Below, piece after piece: positions 24,878-33,641 of a stretch of 64,000 bases of DNA. The DNA lies in NCBI GenBank assembly GCA_036266075.1, contig DATANV010000006.1:310001-374000 (forward strand), in the 5' to 3' direction. The DNA comes from VRUE01 sp036266075. Its GTDB lineage: Bacteria > Actinomycetota > Thermoleophilia > Solirubrobacterales > 70-9. The notes under the pieces were generated by a model. It worked only from the letters and a program-made list of their open reading frames with translations. It did not search any database and was not told the DNA's origin. Numbering within the stretch: position 1 is the first letter of the stretch; each line of letters starts with the position of its first letter. A program made the position numbers and the translations under genes.

Positions 24878-25695
24878 GAAGCGCCCCCAGCCTTGACCTG
24901 ATCTTCGCGATCACCCGCGCCGCCGGCGTCTGAGCGCCGCCCGGCACGGCGTTCCCCGACGTCGACCAGCACCAGCGCCAGCGCGACCGGGACGGTCGCC
25001 GGCAAGGTGTCGACGGCTAAGAAGAGCAGGTCAAAGGAAAGCGCGAGGACCGCGACCAGGGCGGCGGCGCGCAATTGGAGCCTGGACGACCCGGCCAGCA
25101 GGCAACCGAGCAGGGCGGCGACGAAGAGGTCGCCGAAGCCCATCAGCGCCGAGCCGAAGTGGACGGCCTGCAGGCGGGGTAGGCCGGCGGGCGCTGCCGC
25201 GCTGAGCACCGCGTTCGGCGCCTGCAGCAGCTCCGTGGCCACGAACCAGGTGTCGACGGCGGCCATCGCGTAGATGCCGAGCCTCAGCCAGGGAGCGGGA
25301 GCAACCGCGACCAGCAGCCAGCCGAGCCCGATACAGCCGAGGGCCGTCAGCGCGGTAGCCGCCGCCTCGCCGAGCAGCGAGCCGGGCGAGGCCCAGGCGA
25401 GGACGAAGAGCGGGATCGCCGCTGCGGCCCACTCCGGCCGGGCGCCGCGCACGAGCCAGCCGAGTGCGAGCGCCGCGAACGGCGGCACCGCGACCAGCGC
25501 CAGCCAGGAAAGCGCCGTCGCCGATTCGCCCTCCAGCGCGACGACCCCAATCACGACGACGATCGAAAGCGCCGGCACCAGCGCCCACCAAGGACTGCGA
25601 AACCGATCGAGCCAGGCGAAACGCCAGGCCCGCGGCAGCGCAACGAGCCCTGCCTGCAGCAGGCTGAGAATCGAAATGGAAACCGCGAAAGACAT
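24868..25695 (-). CDS. Multi-pass membrane protein, possibly a presenilin/signal-peptide-peptidase-like aspartyl protease
   Basis: A 275-aa protein with about eight to nine hydrophobic helices. Two aspartates fall within helices as expected for intramembrane aspartyl proteases: Asp148 in AVDTWFVATE and Asp189 in the GFGD motif (LMGFGDLFVA), which resembles the GxGD of presenilins. A proline-containing segment in the last helix (LPATVPVALAL, 231-241) resembles the PAL motif. The spacing of about 40 residues between the Asp residues fits. Family assignment is an inference from motifs only; a transporter or other membrane protein is possible. It lies beyond the nested hairpin downstream of guaA and has no clear ribosome-binding site. 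Confidence 0.55.
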   Translation of the reverse strand: MSFAVSISILSLLQAGLVALPRAWRFAWLDRFRSPWWALVPALSIVVVIGVVALEGESATALSWLALVAVPPFAALALGWLVRGARPEWAAAAIPLFVLAWASPGSLLGEAAATALTALGCIGLGWLLVAVAPAPWLRLGIYAMAAVDTWFVATELLQAPNAVLSAAAPAGLPRLQAVHFGSALMGFGDLFVAALLGCLLAGSSRLQLRAAALVAVLALSFDLLFLAVDTLPATVPVALALVLVDVGERRAGRRSDAGGAGDREDQVKAGGASQE

Positions 25696-25703
25696 TCAAA
25701 GTC

Positions 25704-25826
25704 GATGACGGGCCAGGGCGTTCCCTGGCAAGGACGCAGGCAGATCGCTGCCGCGGAGCGTAGTTTTCCTACGTGAGCAAAGCGATCTGCCGAGGACACC
25801 GCCAGGGGGCGCCCTGGCCCGTCATC
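25704..25826. repeat. Long nested hairpin (inverted repeats within inverted repeats) between guaA and the membrane-protein gene
   Basis: The outer arms are a perfect 17-bp pair: 25704-25720 and 25810-25826. Inside lie CCCTGGC (25723-25729) with GCCAGGG (25801-25807), GGCAGATCGCT (25739-25749) with AGCGATCTGCC (25781-25791), and CGTAG (25759-25763) with CTACG (25769-25773) around a TTTTC loop. The right outer arm runs into the guaA stop codon, and the left arm ends 8 bp from the next gene's ATG. It could be a MITE-like element, a structured RNA, or a bidirectional terminator. Confidence 0.85.
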
Positions 25827-27411
25827 ACTCCCACTCGATGGTTGCGGGGGGCTTTGAGGAGATATCGAGGGCGACGCGGTTGACGTCGCGGATCTCGTTG
25901 ATGATCCGGCTGGAAACGCGCTCCAGCAAGTCGTAGGGAAGGCGGGCCCAGTCGGCGGTCATCGCGTCGTCGGAGGTCACGGCGCGGATCACGATCGGGT
26001 AGGCGTAGGTGCGGCCATCGCCCTGCACGCCGACCGAGCGGACGACGGGCAGCACGCAGAACGACTGCCAGAGCTGCCGGTACAGCTCCGCAGCGCGGAT
26101 CTCCTCCTGCAGGATCGCGTCGGCTGCGCGCAGGATGTCGAGGCGCTCGCGGGTCACCTCGCCGCCGACGATGCGGATCGCCAGGCCGGGCCCCGGGAAG
26201 GGCTGGCGCCAGACCATCCGTTCCGGCAGACCAAGCTCGGCGCCGACCGCCCGCACCTCGTCCTTGAACAGCATCCGCAGCGGCTCGACCAGCTCGAATT
26301 CGAGGTCCTCCGGCAGTCCGCCGACGTTGTGGTGGGACTTGATCGTCTCGGCCGCCTCGCTGCCGCCGGACTCGATCACGTCGGAGTAAAGGGTGCCCTG
26401 CACGAGGTAGGCGGCATCCTCGAGCTTCGCCGCCTCCTCCTCGAAGACGCGGATGAACTCCTCGCCGATGATCTTGCGCTTGCGCTCCGGCTCGTCGACC
26501 CCGGCAAGCCGGGCGAGGAAACGCTCCTCGGCGTCGACATGGACCAGCGGGATGCCGAACTGCTCGAAGGCGGCGACCACCTGCTCGGCCTCGTTCAACC
26601 GCATCAGGCCGTGGTCGACGAAGACGCAGGTCAGCTGCTCGCCGATCGCCCGGTGGACGAGCAGCGCCGCAACCGAAGAGTCGACGCCGCCGGAGAGGCC
26701 GCAGATCACCCGACCCTCCCCCACCTGGGCGCGGATCGCCTCGACCTGCTCGGCGATCACCGAGCGCGGCGACCACTCGCGCTCGCAGCCGGCGATCTCC
26801 CGCAGAAAGCGGGTCAGGACCTCGGTTCCGTAGGGCGTGTGGACGACCTCGGGGTGGAACTGGATGCCGTAGAGGCTGCGCGCGGGCGCCTCGCAGGCGG
26901 CGACAGGCGAGCCCGGCGTCGAGGCAAGCGCATCGAAGCCGGGCGGGGGCTCGAAGACGGTGTCGCGGTGGCTCATCCAGCAGCTCTGATCCGCCGGCAG
27001 CCCGCCGAGCAGCTGTCCGCCGCTATCGCGCAGGGTCAGCTCGGTCCGCCCGAACTCGCCGGCCTCGGCCCCTTCGACCTTGCCGCCGAGCGCCTGCACC
27101 ATCGCCTGCATCCCGTAGCAGATGCCCAGCATCGGAATCCCGAGGTCGAGCAGGTCGGTCGGGAAGGGCGGCGCCCCGGGCTCATAGACGGAGGCAGGGC
27201 CCCCGGAGAGCACCAGTGCCTTCGGCTGGCGCTCGCGGATCCGATCGGCTGGAACCGTGGCCGGAAGCAGCTCGGCAAAGACGCCGCACTCGCGAATGCG
27301 CCTCGCAATCAGCTGGGAGTACTGCCCGCCGAAGTCGAGGACCAGCACCTCCTCGGTCGCCTGAGCCGACGCCGCCTTGGCGCCGGCCTCAGTCGTCGGC
27401 GACTCCAACAC
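25825..27411 (-). CDS. guaA: GMP synthase (glutamine-hydrolysing)
   Basis: Converts XMP to GMP using glutamine-derived ammonia. The class I amidotransferase domain (about 20-215) has the catalytic Cys98 in GICYGMQ and the FHPEV loop. The PP-loop ATP pyrophosphatase domain has GLSGGVDSSVAA near 238. The C-terminal dimerisation domain has RDVNRVALDISSKPPATIEWE. Total 528 aa. The GTG start overlaps guaB3 by 23 bp; a later in-frame start would lose only the first residues. Its stop codon is part of a large hairpin. Confidence 0.97.
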   Translation of the reverse strand: MLESPTTEAGAKAASAQATEEVLVLDFGGQYSQLIARRIRECGVFAELLPATVPADRIRERQPKALVLSGGPASVYEPGAPPFPTDLLDLGIPMLGICYGMQAMVQALGGKVEGAEAGEFGRTELTLRDSGGQLLGGLPADQSCWMSHRDTVFEPPPGFDALASTPGSPVAACEAPARSLYGIQFHPEVVHTPYGTEVLTRFLREIAGCEREWSPRSVIAEQVEAIRAQVGEGRVICGLSGGVDSSVAALLVHRAIGEQLTCVFVDHGLMRLNEAEQVVAAFEQFGIPLVHVDAEERFLARLAGVDEPERKRKIIGEEFIRVFEEEAAKLEDAAYLVQGTLYSDVIESGGSEAAETIKSHHNVGGLPEDLEFELVEPLRMLFKDEVRAVGAELGLPERMVWRQPFPGPGLAIRIVGGEVTRERLDILRAADAILQEEIRAAELYRQLWQSFCVLPVVRSVGVQGDGRTYAYPIVIRAVTSDDAMTADWARLPYDLLERVSSRIINEIRDVNRVALDISSKPPATIEWE

Positions 27412-28594
27412 CGGCGGAGACCGCCGCGCGCCCGTTGGATCCCATCCCGACCGACTGCTCGTTCTGCAGTTTCTTCCCCTCGCTCTGCAGCGCCGGCGCG
27501 ACCATCACCTCGGCCCGCTGGAAGGAGCGAATGTCCTCATAGCCAGTGGTCGCCATCGAGGTTTTCAGCGCCCCCATCAGATTGAAGGTGCCGTCGTTCT
27601 CCTGGGCGGGGCCGAGCAGGATCTCCTCCATCGTCCCGTCCTGCTTGGTCGAGACGCGGGTGCCGCGCGGCAGCGAGGGATGGAAGGTTGCCATTCCCCA
27701 GTGGAAGCCGCGACCGGGCGCCTCCTTGGCGCGGGCCAGCGGCGAGCCGACCATCACCGAGTCGGCGCCGACTGCGATCGCCTTAGAGACGTCGCCGCCG
27801 GTCCGCATGCCCCCATCGGCGATCACGTTGACGTACTCGCCGGTCTCGAGCATGTGCTGGGCTCGAGCCGCGGCGACGTCGGCGATCGCCGTCGCCTGCG
27901 GCACGCCGATGCCGAGCACGCCGCGCGTCGTACAGGCGGCGCCGGGGCCGACGCCGACGAGCACGCCGACCGCGCCGGTCCGCATCAGGTGCAGCCCGGT
28001 CGAGTAGGAGGCGCAACCGCCGACCACGGTCGGCACCGGCACGTCGGAGATGAACTCCTTCAGGTTGAGCGGCTCGACCGTGGTCGAGACGTGTTCGGCC
28101 GAGATCACCGTGCCCTGGATGACGAGGATGTCGATCCCGGCCTCGACCGCGATCTCGTAGTGCTCGCGCACCTTCTGCGGCGTCAGCGAGCCGCAGGCGA
28201 CGGCCCCGCGCTCCTTGATTTCCGCGACGCGACGGCCGATCAGCTCCGGCTTGACCGGCTCGGCGTAGATCTCCTGCATGACACGCGTCGCCAGGTGCTT
28301 GGGCGCGGCGGCGATCTTCTCCAGCTGCTCCTCGGCGTCCTCGAAGCGCGACCAGATCCCCTCGAGGTTCAGCACCCCGAGCCCCCCCAGCTCGTTGACG
28401 AGCACGGCGGTGTCGGGGCTGACCACGCCGTCCATCGCCGAGGCGACCAGCGGCAGGTCGAAGCGGTAGGGGCCGAGCGTCCAGCTGATGTCTATGTCGT
28501 CGGGATCGCGGGTGCGGCGCGACGGGACGATCGCGATGTCGTCGAATCCGTAGGCGCGCCTCCCTTTCTTGCCGCGACCGATGTCGATTTCCAA
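27389..28594 (-). CDS. guaB3: GuaB3-family IMP dehydrogenase-related protein
   Basis: A 401-aa TIM-barrel protein of the IMPDH/GMPR family that lacks the CBS domain insert found in classical GuaB. It has the catalytic loop GPGAACTTRGVLG (Cys present), the NAD/IMP site IADGGMRTGGDVSKA, and the flap-like QDGTMEEILLG. GuaB3 acts as an IMP dehydrogenase in cyanobacteria, but its role in Actinobacteria is not settled. Here it sits immediately before guaA with 23 bp overlap, which favours XMP formation. No second guaB is visible in the window. Confidence 0.9.
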   Translation of the reverse strand: MEIDIGRGKKGRRAYGFDDIAIVPSRRTRDPDDIDISWTLGPYRFDLPLVASAMDGVVSPDTAVLVNELGGLGVLNLEGIWSRFEDAEEQLEKIAAAPKHLATRVMQEIYAEPVKPELIGRRVAEIKERGAVACGSLTPQKVREHYEIAVEAGIDILVIQGTVISAEHVSTTVEPLNLKEFISDVPVPTVVGGCASYSTGLHLMRTGAVGVLVGVGPGAACTTRGVLGIGVPQATAIADVAAARAQHMLETGEYVNVIADGGMRTGGDVSKAIAVGADSVMVGSPLARAKEAPGRGFHWGMATFHPSLPRGTRVSTKQDGTMEEILLGPAQENDGTFNLMGALKTSMATTGYEDIRSFQRAEVMVAPALQSEGKKLQNEQSVGMGSNGRAAVSAGVGVADD

Positions 28595-28636
28595 ATCGAG
28601 CCTCCAGGGCGGATGGGGTGGCGTTGAACAGCCAGC

Positions 28637-29593
28637 CTACACTTCCGCGGGGACCTCCAGATCGCGCACCTCGACCTCGCCGAGCAGCCGCTCGACGCCG
28701 TGCCGGTCGATCGTGCCGGCGCCGAAGTGCTGGGTCGACTCGGCCCCACAGGCGACCCCGTAGGCGAGGCACTCGGCTGGCTCGCGGCCGTCGTAGAGGG
28801 CTGCCGCGTAACCGGCCAGGAAGGCGTCCCCCGAGCCGACCGTGGAGACCGCCTCCAGCGGGCGAGTGCGAACTTCGACGATCTGGCGCTCCGCCCCCGC
28901 ACCGATCACCGCGACACAGCCATCGGGGCGGGTGATCGCCGCCTCGCCGGCGCCGAGCCGGACCAGCTCGCCGAGGCCGTGGACGAGGTCGTCGCGGTCG
29001 GCGAACTCCTGTCCGACCAGCTCCTCCGCCTCGCGCTCGTTGGGGGTAACGATCGAGGCCCCGGCGCGCAGCCCAGCCAGCATCGGCTCGCCCTCGGAGT
29101 CGAGGATGACCGTCACCCCTCGCTCGCGCAGCTCGGCGACCATGCGCGCGTAGAGATCCTCGCCAGCGCCCGGCGGCAGGGTGCCGGCCAGCACGCAGAT
29201 CCGTGCTCCGTCGGCGAGATAGCGCAGCCGTTCGACGAAACGCTCGACCTCCTCGGGGCTGACCGCCGGCCCGCGCTCGTTGATCTCCGTCTGCTCGCCC
29301 GAGGTCGGGTCGATCACCGCCATGTTGACGCGGGTCTCGCCGGCGATCCAGGTGAAGTCGGTGAGGATCGCCTCGCGACGCAGCTGCTCCATCATCCGGC
29401 TGCCGGTCGGCCCGCCGGCGAAGCCGGCTGCGATCACCGGCCGGCCGAGCAAGCGCAGGGCGCGGGCGACGTTGATGCCCTTGCCGCCGGCGACGGTACG
29501 GCTCTCCACGGCACGATGGCGATGACCGAGCCGGAAGTTCGGGACCGCGACCGTGCGGTCGATTGCCGCGTTGAGGGTGACGGTGAGAATCAT
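28637..29593 (-). CDS. PfkB-family sugar kinase (1-phosphofructokinase-like)
   Basis: A 318-aa kinase of the 1-phosphofructokinase/tagatose-6-phosphate kinase branch. It begins MILTVTLNAAIDRTV, has the substrate-site GGKGINVARALRLLG and the ATP-site STVGSGDAFLAGYAAAL with the catalytic Asp. ATG 29593 is chosen since the family starts exactly there; it overlaps the stop of the carboxypeptidase gene (ATGA). No PTS genes are nearby, so the physiological substrate is uncertain. Confidence 0.85.
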   Translation of the reverse strand: MILTVTLNAAIDRTVAVPNFRLGHRHRAVESRTVAGGKGINVARALRLLGRPVIAAGFAGGPTGSRMMEQLRREAILTDFTWIAGETRVNMAVIDPTSGEQTEINERGPAVSPEEVERFVERLRYLADGARICVLAGTLPPGAGEDLYARMVAELRERGVTVILDSEGEPMLAGLRAGASIVTPNEREAEELVGQEFADRDDLVHGLGELVRLGAGEAAITRPDGCVAVIGAGAERQIVEVRTRPLEAVSTVGSGDAFLAGYAAALYDGREPAECLAYGVACGAESTQHFGAGTIDRHGVERLLGEVEVRDLEVPAEV

Positions 29594-30780
29594 CGTGAGC
29601 GGCGGCGCAGCAGCGCCCCCCCGCCCAGTATCCCCAACAGAGCCAAGGCAATCCACCCCAGGCTTCCTTCGGCGAAGCTGCGGGCGCGCTCGAAGGTCGT
29701 CGCCTCGGGCAGCGCCCGGCCGGCGCGCAGGGGAACGGACGCAGCCCGTAAGCCATCGACCCTGACGATCGCGCGGCCGAGGGCGGCACCGCGGGCGATC
29801 GGCCCCTCGACCTCCTCCGGCGCCCGCACGACGAGGTCGATCCGCTGCCCGCGGCGCAACCCGACCGCGACGCTGCGCGCCGCGCGCAGCGGCAGCTCGC
29901 CGCCCGCGTAGCGGACAGAGGGCCGCGCCAGCGCTTCGCCGGCCCTGACCGACACCCGCCTGCGGTACCGCGAGAAGCCGTATTCGAGCAGCTCGAGCGT
30001 GTCGGCAAAGCGCTCTTCGTCGCTTGCGGCGCCGACCACGACGGCGATCAGCTCGACGCCCTTGCGACGGCCGGAGCCGACCAGCACGTAGCGGGCGCCG
30101 AAGGTGTGTCCGGTCTTGACGCCGTTGACCCAGGGAGCCATCTCGAGCAGTTCGTTGATCGTCTCGATCCGCCGTGGCGGTTGCAGGCTGCGCAGCTGGG
30201 CGTGCCGCGCAGCGGCGATCCTGGCGAAGGCCGGAATGCGCAGCAGACGCCGGGTCAGTGCAGCGAGGTCGCCGGCGCTGGAGTGGTTGCCGGGCTGGTC
30301 GAGGCCGATCGGGTTGGCGTAGTGCGTGTCGAGCAGGCCCAGCGCGGCGGCGTAGCGGTTCATCTCGGCGACGAAGCGACCCTCCGAGCCCGAGGCGGCG
30401 AGCGCCAGGTCATATGCAGCGTCGTTGCCACTGAGCAGGATCAGGCCGAAGAGCAGGTCGCGGACGCTGACCCGCTGGCCGGCGCGCAGACCCAGCAGCG
30501 ACTCGCCGTATTCGGCCTCGTAGGGCGCGGCCCTGACGACCTTGCCGAGCGGCAGCTCTTTCAGCGCCACGTAGGCGGTCATCAGCTTGGTCGTGCTGGC
30601 GACGGGCAGTTGCCGGCTGATCGCGTGCGAGGCCAGGACTTCGCCGTCGCCGGCGTCGATCAGCACCCAAGCGCGGGCCTCGAGCTGTGGCGGACCGCTC
30701 TGTGCTGCGCGAGCCGGGGCGGCGACGGCTGCCGCCTGCAACGCCGTCACGACGGCAACCAGGAGGGCGAGCCTCCTCAA
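29590..30780 (-). CDS. dacA: D-alanyl-D-alanine carboxypeptidase (S11, PBP5 type)
   Basis: A secreted penicillin-binding protein that trims pentapeptides. From the TTG start at 30780 (TTGA overlap with the LysM gene) it has a 25-residue signal peptide (LALLVAVVTALQAAAVAAPARA), the SxxK motif Ser62-Lys65 (STTK), the SGN triad at 117-119 (SGND) and KTG at 222-224 (KTGHT). A C-terminal hydrophobic segment and RRRSR tail anchor it to the membrane. Length 396 aa is normal. Codons farther upstream overlap the LysM gene and are not conserved. Confidence 0.92.
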   Translation of the reverse strand: MRRLALLVAVVTALQAAAVAAPARAAQSGPPQLEARAWVLIDAGDGEVLASHAISRQLPVASTTKLMTAYVALKELPLGKVVRAAPYEAEYGESLLGLRAGQRVSVRDLLFGLILLSGNDAAYDLALAASGSEGRFVAEMNRYAAALGLLDTHYANPIGLDQPGNHSSAGDLAALTRRLLRIPAFARIAAARHAQLRSLQPPRRIETINELLEMAPWVNGVKTGHTFGARYVLVGSGRRKGVELIAVVVGAASDEERFADTLELLEYGFSRYRRRVSVRAGEALARPSVRYAGGELPLRAARSVAVGLRRGQRIDLVVRAPEEVEGPIARGAALGRAIVRVDGLRAASVPLRAGRALPEATTFERARSFAEGSLGWIALALLGILGGGALLRRRSR

Positions 30781-31091
30781 CGCAGTTTCAGCTTCTCGCC
30801 CGAGACCAGGATCTGCGGGTCGATGCCCGGGTTGAGAGCGACGATCTCGGCGACCGGCACGCCGGTCTCGTGGGCGATCGACGTCAGCGTGTCGCCACTC
30901 TGGACCACGTAGGACTTCGGCGTATGTTGCTTGTCCGCGTGCTGGGCGGCACTGCTGCGATGACCCGCCGCGCCATCGCTGCCGTCGCCGCCGCCCAGCG
31001 AGGTGACGACGATCACCGCGACGACGAGGAAGCCGCAGGCGAGGGCAAGCGCGGTGACGACCCGGGCCGGGGCTGAGGATCGCTGTCTCAT
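30777..31091 (-). CDS. Membrane-anchored LysM protein
   Basis: A 104-aa protein with one N-terminal membrane helix (residues 12-33), a low-complexity linker (DGSDGAAGHRSSAAQ), and a C-terminal LysM domain (SYVVQSGDTLTSIAHETG, ending VSGEKLKLR) that binds peptidoglycan glycan strands. It overlaps pyrF upstream (ATGA) and dacA downstream (TTGA). Placed with a carboxypeptidase, it probably has a role in the envelope. No enzymatic domain is present. Confidence 0.88.
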   Translation of the reverse strand: MRQRSSAPARVVTALALACGFLVVAVIVVTSLGGGDGSDGAAGHRSSAAQHADKQHTPKSYVVQSGDTLTSIAHETGVPVAEIVALNPGIDPQILVSGEKLKLR

Positions 31092-31972
31092 GACACCTCC
31101 CAGACCGCCGCGCGGAGGGCCTCGGCGGCTGCCGCGGGGTCTGGGTCGGAGGCAATGCTACGCGAGGCGGTGACGATTGCGGCGGCGCGACCCGGCGCGA
31201 AAGCGGCGCCGAGCAGCTCCGGCCGGCCACCCTGGGCGCCGACACCGGGGATGAGGAAAACCGAGCGTGGCATCAGCTCGCGCAGGCGGGCGATGTGGCC
31301 GGGCTCGGTGGCGCCGACGACGGCTCCCATGCCGCTCAGGCCGCCGGCGCCGGCGAGGCGCCCGGAGAGCTCGTCGACGAGTTCCGCAAGACGCTCGTGC
31401 AGAGGACGCTCGGGCGTCGGCAGGTCCTCGACGTCGGCGGCGCCGGGATTGCTCGTGCGCACCAGGGCAAAGACCGCTGCGCCCACCGTCTCGGCGGCGA
31501 CGATCAGCGGCTCGAGCGCGTCGCGGCCGAGCAGGGGGTTAGCGGTAACCGCGTCGGCACCGAGACCGGCCACCGGCCCCCACGGGGTCGGCGTCTCGCC
31601 AAGCAGCGCCTGCGCGTAGGCCGCGGCGCTGACCGGCACGTCGCCGCGCTTGCCGTCGGCGACGGTCAACAGGCCGGCTTCGCGCGCTGCCGCCAGCACC
31701 TCGGCGAGGGCGGCCCACCCCGGCGCACCGAGTCGCTCGAAGCAAGCCAGCTGGGGCTTGACCGCGACGCAGGCCGGGCCTGCGCTCTCGATCAGACCGC
31801 GGCAGTGGGCAGAGACGGCGGCGGCGGCCCGCTCCGCGTTAGGCGCCGAAGGCCCGGCCGGATCGAGCCCCTCGGGCAGCCCGGCCGGGTCGGGGTCGAG
31901 ACCAAGGCAGATCTGGCTGCGGCGCTCTTCGACGAGCGCCGCGAGCCGATCCGCGAAGGGGACTGGGTTCAG
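31088..31972 (-). CDS. pyrF: Orotidine 5'-phosphate decarboxylase (type 2), likely CTG start
   Basis: Makes UMP from OMP. The catalytic motif is TVADGKRGDVP, followed by VTANPLLGRDAL and the phosphate loop LIPGVGAQGG. Conserved sequence continues upstream of the first ATG/GTG/TTG (GTG 31699): NPVPFADRLAALVEERRSQ, then ICLGLDPDP, and AVKPQLACFE, all expected at the N-terminus of this family. The only plausible start is CTG 31972, which overlaps the hup TGA as CTGA and has AAGG upstream. This gives 294 aa, the normal length. A start at 31699 would remove the whole first third. Confidence 0.88.
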   Translation of the reverse strand: MNPVPFADRLAALVEERRSQICLGLDPDPAGLPEGLDPAGPSAPNAERAAAAVSAHCRGLIESAGPACVAVKPQLACFERLGAPGWAALAEVLAAAREAGLLTVADGKRGDVPVSAAAYAQALLGETPTPWGPVAGLGADAVTANPLLGRDALEPLIVAAETVGAAVFALVRTSNPGAADVEDLPTPERPLHERLAELVDELSGRLAGAGGLSGMGAVVGATEPGHIARLRELMPRSVFLIPGVGAQGGRPELLGAAFAPGRAAAIVTASRSIASDPDPAAAAEALRAAVWEVS

Positions 31973-32247
31973 CCCTTGACCTTGGACTTCAGCGCCGAGC
32001 CGGCGGAGAAGCGGGGGACCTTGCCCCCCGGGATGGTGATCCGTTCGCCGGTGCGGGGATTGACGCCCTGGCGTGGCCCGCGCTCGGCGACATGGAACTT
32101 GCCGAAGCCGGTGAAGCTGACCTCACCCCCGCCACTCAGCGTGTCGGTGATCGAGTCGAGCACGGCGTCGAGCGCGTCGCTCGCGGCCTTCTTGCTGCCC
32201 ACCCGCTCATCAGCTGCCAGTTGGTCCAAAAACTCAGCCTTGGTCAC
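31969..32247 (-). CDS. hup: HU-family DNA-binding protein
   Basis: A 92-aa nucleoid protein. It reads MTKAEFLDQLAADE, has the beta-arm GFGKFHVAERGPRQGVNP and the tail GKVPRFSAGSALKSKVKG. The Pro at the arm tip region (GERITIP) is in its usual place. It has no lysine-rich tail as in mycobacterial HupB. Its stop overlaps the CTG start of pyrF. It lies 41 bp from tldE; a promoter in that gap is possible. Confidence 0.95.
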   Translation of the reverse strand: MTKAEFLDQLAADERVGSKKAASDALDAVLDSITDTLSGGGEVSFTGFGKFHVAERGPRQGVNPRTGERITIPGGKVPRFSAGSALKSKVKG

Positions 32248-32288
32248 GTCGAAGCTCCTCCATCGTCGTTGAGGTCGGCGGCAATCTA

Positions 32289-33641
32289 CTAAGACCCGCC
32301 GACGGTCATCTCGCCGATCAAGAGCGGCGGCGCGCTGACCGAGCCGCCGAACGGCACCCAGCGGGGCTCGGCGCCGGCCGCACGAACCGCCCGCAGCATC
32401 GAGACGAGGTCGCTGGCGATCGTGAACTCGCGCAGCGGCTCGGCCGTCTCGCCGCCCCGGATGGCGAGACCCGAGGCACCGACCGAGAAGACACCGGTGA
32501 CCTGGTTGACCCCCGAGTGCAGGCCGGCCACGTCGTGGATCAGGACGCCGTCACCGGCCGCGCCGAGCAGCTCCTCGAGGCTCGCCGTGCCGGGGCTGAC
32601 GATCAGGTTGGAGGCGGCGACGGAGGGTGGAACCCGGTAGCCGGAGCGGCCGGAGTTTCCGGTCGAGGCGGTCTCGCCGCGCCGGGCCGTGTAGGCGTCG
32701 TGGAGATAGGCCTGCAGGCGGCCGTCCTCGACCAGCGGCGTACGGCGCCGCGGCGTCCCCTCGGCATCGATCGGAGCCGAGGCGAAGCCGTCGGGGGCGA
32801 GGCCGTCGTCGCGCAGGACGAACGCCTCACTCGCCACCACCTCACCCAGCCTGCCGGCGAGCGGCGAGCGGCCGCGCTGCACGGCAGCCGCGCTCAGAGC
32901 CAAGCCGAGCAGACCGACGAAGCTGGCGGCCACCGTCGCGTCGAGGACGACCGGGCAGACCTGCGACCGGGGCTTGCCGGAGCCGGTCATCTGGGCCGCC
33001 CTGGTCGCGGCCTCACGACCGATCTCCCCGGGGTCGAGTCCGGCGGGACCGCGCGCCAGACCGAAGCCGAGGCCGGTCTCGCGCCCGCCGTCGCCCTCGG
33101 CCAGCGCCTGGGCGTAGGCGTAGCAGCTCGACCGCTCGTACTCGCCGCCGGCGCCGGTCGAGGAGGCGATCGCGATCCGCTCGGAGCTGTCGAAGTAGAC
33201 GGCCTGCTCGACGCCGACGACCCGCTGGTCGGCGTCGAGCGCGGCCCGCTCGACCGCCAGGGCCAGCTCGACGACGCGGGAGGCTGGCCACCCCGCCAGC
33301 GAAGGGTCGCTGAGGTTGTCCAGCGAGGCCGGCGTGCCCGGCCCTGCCGGACCCGCGAACCGGTCCTCGTCGGCGACCGAGGCGGCGGCGGTCGCACGGC
33401 CCGCGATCGCCTCGACGCCGGCCGGCGAGAGGTCGGTACCGAAGCCGTAGCCGACCCGGCCGCCGATCCAGGCGCGCACGCCGACGCCACGCTGGCCCGC
33501 CGCGGTCAGGCTCTCGACCTCGCCGCCGTGAACCCGGACCTCCCGGTGCGTGGCGTCGGCGACGTAGGCCTCGGCGCTGCCCGCGCCGACCGTCAGCGCC
33601 CGCTCGACGGCCTGGCCCGCCAGCTCGGCCAGCTCGCTCAT
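32289..33641 (-). CDS. tldE: TldE/PmbA-type protease subunit
   Basis: A 450-aa partner of the TldD metalloprotease. It has the two-domain fold without the zinc-binding HExxxH. Typical segments are GVGVRAWIGGRVGYGFGTD in the N-terminal half, GEVVASEAFVLRDDG, and TGVFSVGASGLAIRGGE near the end. ATG 33641 overlaps the tldD stop (ATGA), as expected for a strict heterodimer. TldD/TldE cut unstructured peptides and mature modified peptides in other bacteria. Confidence 0.9.
   Translation of the reverse strand: MSELAELAGQAVERALTVGAGSAEAYVADATHREVRVHGGEVESLTAAGQRGVGVRAWIGGRVGYGFGTDLSPAGVEAIAGRATAAASVADEDRFAGPAGPGTPASLDNLSDPSLAGWPASRVVELALAVERAALDADQRVVGVEQAVYFDSSERIAIASSTGAGGEYERSSCYAYAQALAEGDGGRETGLGFGLARGPAGLDPGEIGREAATRAAQMTGSGKPRSQVCPVVLDATVAASFVGLLGLALSAAAVQRGRSPLAGRLGEVVASEAFVLRDDGLAPDGFASAPIDAEGTPRRRTPLVEDGRLQAYLHDAYTARRGETASTGNSGRSGYRVPPSVAASNLIVSPGTASLEELLGAAGDGVLIHDVAGLHSGVNQVTGVFSVGASGLAIRGGETAEPLREFTIASDLVSMLRAVRAAGAEPRWVPFGGSVSAPPLLIGEMTVGGS

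Noticed and set aside
27783..30008. A 741-codon open frame across guaB3, the PfkB kinase and dacA on the minus strand
   Set aside because: It is a shadow of three well-supported genes in another frame. The product is Arg/Ala-rich with no domain.
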